NCBI RefSeq assembly: GCF_018228765.1
Contig: NZ_CP073695.1
Location: forward strand, 1,054,001 to 1,118,000
Direction of reading: 5' to 3'
Length of the DNA: 64,000 bases
From: Halorubrum ruber
GTDB lineage: Archaea > Halobacteriota > Halobacteria > Halobacteriales > Haloferacaceae
Below, piece after piece: positions 60,155 to 64,000 of this stretch. Every line of letters begins with the position of its first letter. Within the stretch, counting starts at the first letter, position 1. The notes beneath the pieces are model-generated. The model was given only the letters and a program-made list of their open reading frames with translations, was not told the DNA's origin and did not search any database. The position numbers were made by a program, and so were the translations under genes.

Positions 60155-61447
60155 GTGCGACTCGTTCAGGTCATGATTCCGGCGGGCAAGCGGGCGGCGG
60201 TCGTCCGCGCGCTCGACGACGAGGGGGTCGACTACGTCGTCACCGACGAGACGAGCGGCCGGGAGTACACCGCAGTCGCGACGTTCCCGCTCCCGACCGC
60301 CGCGGTCGAGCCGGTCCTCGACCGGCTGCGAGAGGCGGGGATCGACGAGAGTACCTACACCGTCATCGTCGCGGCCGAGACTGTCATCTCGCGGCGGTTC
60401 GAGGCGCTCGAAGAGGAGTACGAGGAGGAGGCCGAACACGGCGGCGACCGCATCTCGCGGGAGGAGCTCCAGGCGAAGGCGGAGGGGCTCGCCTCCGGAC
60501 TGGGGACGTACGTGCTGATGACCGTTATCTCGGCGGTGATAGCCACGGCGGGGCTGCTGCTCGACTCGCCGGCGACCGTGGTCGGGTCGATGGTGATCGC
60601 GCCCCTCATCGGCCCCGCGATGTCGGCGGCGGTCGGCACCGTCGTCGACGACGATGCGCTGTTCCGGCGGGGCGTACGGATGCAGATACTGGGCGTCGTC
60701 GTCGCGATTCTCGCGGCGACGCTGTTCGCGTTCGCGCTGCGCGCTCTCGCCTTGGTCCCGCCCGGGCTCGACCCGCTCGAACTCGCGGAGGTGTCCGAGC
60801 GGCTCGCGCCCAACGTGTTGGTGCTCATCGTGGCCATCGGTGCCGGCGTCGCCGGGATCGTCTCGCTGATGACCGGCGTTTCGGCGACGCTCGTGGGCGT
60901 GATGATCGCCGTGGCGCTCATCCCGCCAGCGGCCGCCGTCGGGATCGGGATCGCCTTTTGGATCCCGCAACTCGTACTCGGCGCGGGCGTGATCGTCGCG
61001 GTGAACGTCCTCTCGATCAATCTCTCGGCGCTGATCGTGTTGTGGTACGAGGGGTACCGACCGCGACACTGGTTCCGCGAGGACGACGCCCGTTCGGCGG
61101 TGTTGAAGCGGGCGGTCATCCTCGTCCTCGCCATCGCGGTGCTGTCGGTGTTCCTCGGCGGGGTCACCTACGAGTCGTACGCCGTCTCGACGACCGAGGC
61201 GGACATCAGAACGGCCGTCGGCGACGAGCTGGCCGCGCTCGACTCGAACGTGGAGCTGCTGGAGCTGGACATCGAGCGGACCGGAACGATCCCCCCGCTC
61301 GAAACGGAGCGCGTCGACGTGATCGTCGGCGCGCCGCCGGGGAGCGACCTCGCCGGGCTCGCCGACGCGCTCGACGATCGAGTTGAGGCGACGATCGGCA
61401 GCGACGTACGGATCGAAGTCCGCATCGTCACCGTCGAACGGGCGTGA
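60155..61447 (+). CDS. DUF389/TIGR00341 membrane protein
   Basis: A 430-residue protein. The soluble N-terminal domain (about 1-95; VRLVQVMIPAGKRAAVVRAL) resembles ACT-like sensory domains. The DUF389 membrane part has six to seven helices (GTYVLMTVISAVIATAGLLL, VVGSMVIAPLIGPAMSAAVG, ATLVGVMIAVALIPPAAAVG). A soluble C-terminal domain closes it. The family is widespread and not understood. The GTG start is supported by a TCTTATAAG box 28 nt upstream. It is followed closely by the FNT-USP gene, 65 bp away. Confidence 0.85.
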   Translation: MRLVQVMIPAGKRAAVVRALDDEGVDYVVTDETSGREYTAVATFPLPTAAVEPVLDRLREAGIDESTYTVIVAAETVISRRFEALEEEYEEEAEHGGDRISREELQAKAEGLASGLGTYVLMTVISAVIATAGLLLDSPATVVGSMVIAPLIGPAMSAAVGTVVDDDALFRRGVRMQILGVVVAILAATLFAFALRALALVPPGLDPLELAEVSERLAPNVLVLIVAIGAGVAGIVSLMTGVSATLVGVMIAVALIPPAAAVGIGIAFWIPQLVLGAGVIVAVNVLSINLSALIVLWYEGYRPRHWFREDDARSAVLKRAVILVLAIAVLSVFLGGVTYESYAVSTTEADIRTAVGDELAALDSNVELLELDIERTGTIPPLETERVDVIVGAPPGSDLAGLADALDDRVEATIGSDVRIEVRIVTVERA

Positions 61448-61512
61448 GGTCGATCAGGACCGGGTGACCGGAAGAGCAAGTGACTTTTATCGGGCCGTCG
61501 TGGGCTCCGCCA

Positions 61513-63689
61513 GTGACGGACTCAGAGCAACCCGACGACGATTCCATGCGGGAGGTCGTCGAGCGGTCCCGGAGCGGCGCGCCCGCGGTCGGCGAGGCCG
61601 TCCGGGACCGGTTCTCCTCGGACGAGGTGTTCCAGCGGATCATCGCGGCCGCGGACGAGGAGGTGACCTCGGGGAGCCGAGAGCTGTTCTTCAGCGGGCT
61701 CGCCGCCGGGCTGGCGATCACGATCACGTTCATGCTGTACGCGTCGCTGACGGCGGCGACCGACTCCCACCCCATCCTGAGCGTCATGCTGTACCCGCTC
61801 GGGTTCATCTACATCATCATCGGCGGCTACCAGCTGTACACCGAGAACACGCTGCCGCCGGTGGCGCTGACGCTCGAGCGGCTCGCGAGCCTCCCCACGC
61901 TCCTCCGCCACTGGACGATCGTGCTCGCGGGCAACTTCGTCGGCGGCGGGATCGGCGCGCTCGTGCTGTCGTACGGCGGCGTGTTCACGGGCGACACCGT
62001 CGACGCGGCGCTGTACATCTCCGAGGGGGGTTCAGCGTCGGCACCGTGCCGCTGTTCTTCAAGGCCGCGATGGCGGGGCTGATCGTCGCCGGCGTCGTCT
62101 GGGTCGGCTTCGCCTCCACCGACTCCGTGAGCCGGATGCTCGTCGTCTACCTCGCGTTCCTCGCGATCCCGCTCGGCGACCTGTTCCACGTGGTCGTCTC
62201 CTTCACCGAGGTGCTCTACCTGTTCTTCGAGTATAACATCCCGCTGTACGGCGCCGAGATCAGCCTCTACTCCGGGATCGTCGGCTTCGTGATCCCGGTG
62301 TTACTCGGGAACACCATCGGCGGGGTCGTCTTAGTCACGCTCGTCAACTACTTCCAGACCAGCGAGGAGCGCCTCGAAGAGGCGCGCTTCGAGGGCGTCA
62401 GCCGCCGCCTGACGGTCCCCGAGTGGGTGTTCGGCCGCGCGGCCGGTCGCTCGTACGTCCCCATCTTGGACGCCACCGAGGCGACGCTGTTCGCGGGCGA
62501 GGGATACCGGATCATGGTGCCGATCACGAATCCCCGGACGGACGGCCCCATCGTCGAGCTGGCTGCGCGGCTCGCGAGCAGCCACGAGGACGGCGTCGTC
62601 CACATCGTCCACGTCGTTCAGGCGCCCGAGCGCATGTCGCTGTCCTCCGGTGACGCCGGACGGCGGATCGCGGACGTCTCCGCGGAGGGGATGGCGAACC
62701 TCCGGTCGACCGCGACGGACTACGACGTCGACGTGTCGACCTCAACGGTCGTCTCGCACCGCTCGTTCGAGGAGGTGTTCAACATGGCCCGCCGGACCCG
62801 TCCGGACGCGGTGCTGATGGGCTGGGGCGACGACCAGCTGTGGAGCGCCGCCCGCGCCGAGCGGCCCATCGACGAGCTGACCAACCAGCTCCCCTGCGAC
62901 TTCCTCATCCTCAACGAGCACGAGCTGGACACCTCGCGGATCCTCATCCCGACCTCCGGCGGGCCGGACTCGGACCTGAGCGCGGAGGTGGCGAAGGTGC
63001 TCGCCGACACCGTCGGCGCCGAGGTGACGCTGCTCCACGTGGTCGACGGGCCCGAGAACAGGGGACGGGGGGAGGCGTTCCTCGCCAACTGGGCCGAGGA
63101 ACACGGCCTCGAGGACGCTGAGTTCGTGGTCGACGACGGCGGCGACGTGGAGACCGGCATCTGCGACGCGGCCGCCGACAAGACGCTCGTCATCATCGGC
63201 GCCACGGAGAAGGGGCTGCTCTCGCGGCTCGTCTCGAACTCGCTGCACCTCGACGTGATCCACGACGTCGACGCGTCGGTGCTGCTCACCGAACGCCCCA
63301 GCAGCCGGTCGCTGCGCGAGCGGCTGTTCGGCTCCGGCCGCCGCGCCACCGACATGTCGGGCGGCGTCGAGCGCGACCCCGAAGAGTCGGAGGGCACGAA
63401 CGTGCGCTCCGTCGAGGACGGTCAGCTCGCCGTCGACGACGGCAACGGCGACGGCGACGGACCCGACACCGACGGCGGCTCCGCCGACGCCGCGGACGCG
63501 GCCGTCAACGACGCGCTCGACGAGCGGGAGGAGGCGGCCGACAGCGGGCACTCCCCCGAGGACGAACAGCCGCACCTCGACGACACGTACGTCGTGGACC
63601 ACGACGACGCGGACGAGGAGGCCGCCGAGGAGGCGGCCGACGACGACGCGGCCGCCGAGCGGGACGACGAGGCCGACGACGGCCGATAG
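61513..63689 (+). CDS. Formate/nitrite-type transporter fused to two universal-stress domains, apparent frameshift near 62030
   Basis: About 725 residues after adding one G to the six-G run at 62025-62030. The FNT domain spans about 45-290 with six helices (ELFFSGLAAGLAITITFMLY, HWTIVLAGNFVGGGIGALVL, VPLFFKAAMAGLIVAGVVWV). Two USP modules follow (about 335-475 and 480-615: YRIMVPITNPRTDGPIVELA, then SRILIPTSGGPDSDLSAEVA). An acidic tail of 110 residues (low-complexity Asp/Glu/Ala) ends it. FNT proteins carry formate, nitrite or similar small anions. USP domains bind ATP and may regulate the pore. GTG start, 28 nt below ACTTTTATC. As written, the first frame stops at 62082. Confidence 0.8.
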
Positions 63690-63749
63690 GCAAAACGGCT
63701 CTTTGTGTTATCTGCGGCTTATACGTCGTCGGGAAGCGAACGGTCGCGT

Positions 63750-64000
63750 ATGAACAGGCGACTGACGGCACTCATCGGCATCGCGGCGCTCGTCGCGCTG
63801 GCCGGCTGTACGGGGTTCGCGGGCACCGCCACCCCGACCGGCGGCGACGAGGCGCAACTGGAGCGGAGCATCGAAGTGACGGCCGCGGGCGAGGCGACGT
63901 CGGCGCCCGACCGCGCCACCCTCCGCGTCGGGGTCACCGCGACCGGCGACGACGCCGCGGACGTGCGCGACGAGCTGGCCGCCGGCGAGGAGGAGCTCCG
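63750..64000 (+). CDS. SIMPL-domain (DUF541) lipoprotein, N-terminal part
   Basis: The gene runs off the right edge; 83 codons are seen. A signal peptide with a lipobox (TALIGIAALVALAGCTG) is followed by EVTAAGEATSAPDRATLRVGVTATG, the opening of a SIMPL domain. These proteins lie outside the cell membrane, anchored by lipid; their function in archaea is unknown. The start at 63750 is about 30 nt below GCTTATACG. Nothing can be said of the C-terminal part. Confidence 0.8.
   Translation, partial: MNRRLTALIGIAALVALAGCTGFAGTATPTGGDEAQLERSIEVTAAGEATSAPDRATLRVGVTATGDDAADVRDELAAGEEEL

Noticed and set aside
1-64000. tRNA, rRNA or other standard RNA genes
   Set aside because: I looked through the intergenic stretches for cloverleaf-like T-arm and anticodon-arm patterns and found none. 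Short or intron-bearing tRNAs could be missed by eye.

Overview
The window is GC-rich DNA (roughly 70% G+C by eye) from an extremely halophilic archaeon. The proteins are strongly acidic. Many genes start 25-30 bp downstream of a TTTATA-like box with no Shine-Dalgarno sequence. The gene set is archaeal: Nob1, pelota, EndA, RtcB, archease, aIF5B, PAN, CDC48, CofH, HMG-CoA reductase and HalX/Bat regulators. The dispersed repeat family reminds me of Halorubrum, but that is recall, not proof. I see no rRNA, tRNA, CRISPR array or transposase.

Layout. 1-5055: the end of a PsrABC/TtrABC-type molybdoenzyme operon, divergent from a membrane-anchored PAS-GAF-Bat regulator, with two matching 15-nt sites between them. 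5082-10877: tRNA splicing endonuclease, CDC48, NikR, a PadR regulator and a HAD phosphatase. 11051-23616: lipoprotein, LWR-salt protein, UppS, DUF2891, Nob1/PRC-barrel, aIF5B, two small or hypothetical proteins, pelota, a DUF4013 membrane protein, an alpha/beta hydrolase and a thiamine-binding protein. 23684-31077: RtcB ligase, archease, DUF502, a GNAT enzyme, HMG-CoA reductase and CofH. 31239-32130: an AT-rich 892-bp insertion with IS-like ends but a passenger gene instead of a transposase. 32226-37318: PAN, a HalX response regulator, an aminopeptidase and an M48 protease. 37922-44350: acetamidase, a 1175-residue pentapeptide-repeat potassium-channel protein, a zinc-ribbon micro-protein and a CARF-like regulator. 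44440-53962: pyruvoyl arginine decarboxylase, DUF5811, an AspA-like deacylase, a flippase, a GlcD/Fe-S oxidoreductase, an aldo/keto reductase and an aminotransferase. 54102-64000: a YdjM-like protein, ThyA-FolA, a DCC/HTTM pair, homoserine kinase, a DUF389 protein, an FNT-USP fusion and a SIMPL lipoprotein.

How the genes work together. EndA, RtcB and archease supply tRNA cutting and sealing. Nob1, aIF5B and pelota serve 16S maturation, subunit joining and ribosome rescue. CDC48 and PAN are protein-unfolding AAA ATPases. ThyA and FolA form a coupled dTMP/folate unit. UppS and the flippase fit polyprenyl-linked glycan assembly.

Most unusual content. (1) A dispersed element of about 350-530 bp occurs four times plus one fragment, always between genes. 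Its 19-bp stem changes in a compensating way between copies. (2) The 892-bp insertion looks like a mobile insertion cassette. (3) A roughly 60-bp patch of foreign codon usage lies exactly at the known intein insertion site of rtcB. (4) Two transcription-regulator genes each follow a 26-codon leader ORF that overlaps their start as ATGA. (5) Five genes each lack one base in a G or C run, which looks like sequencing error.
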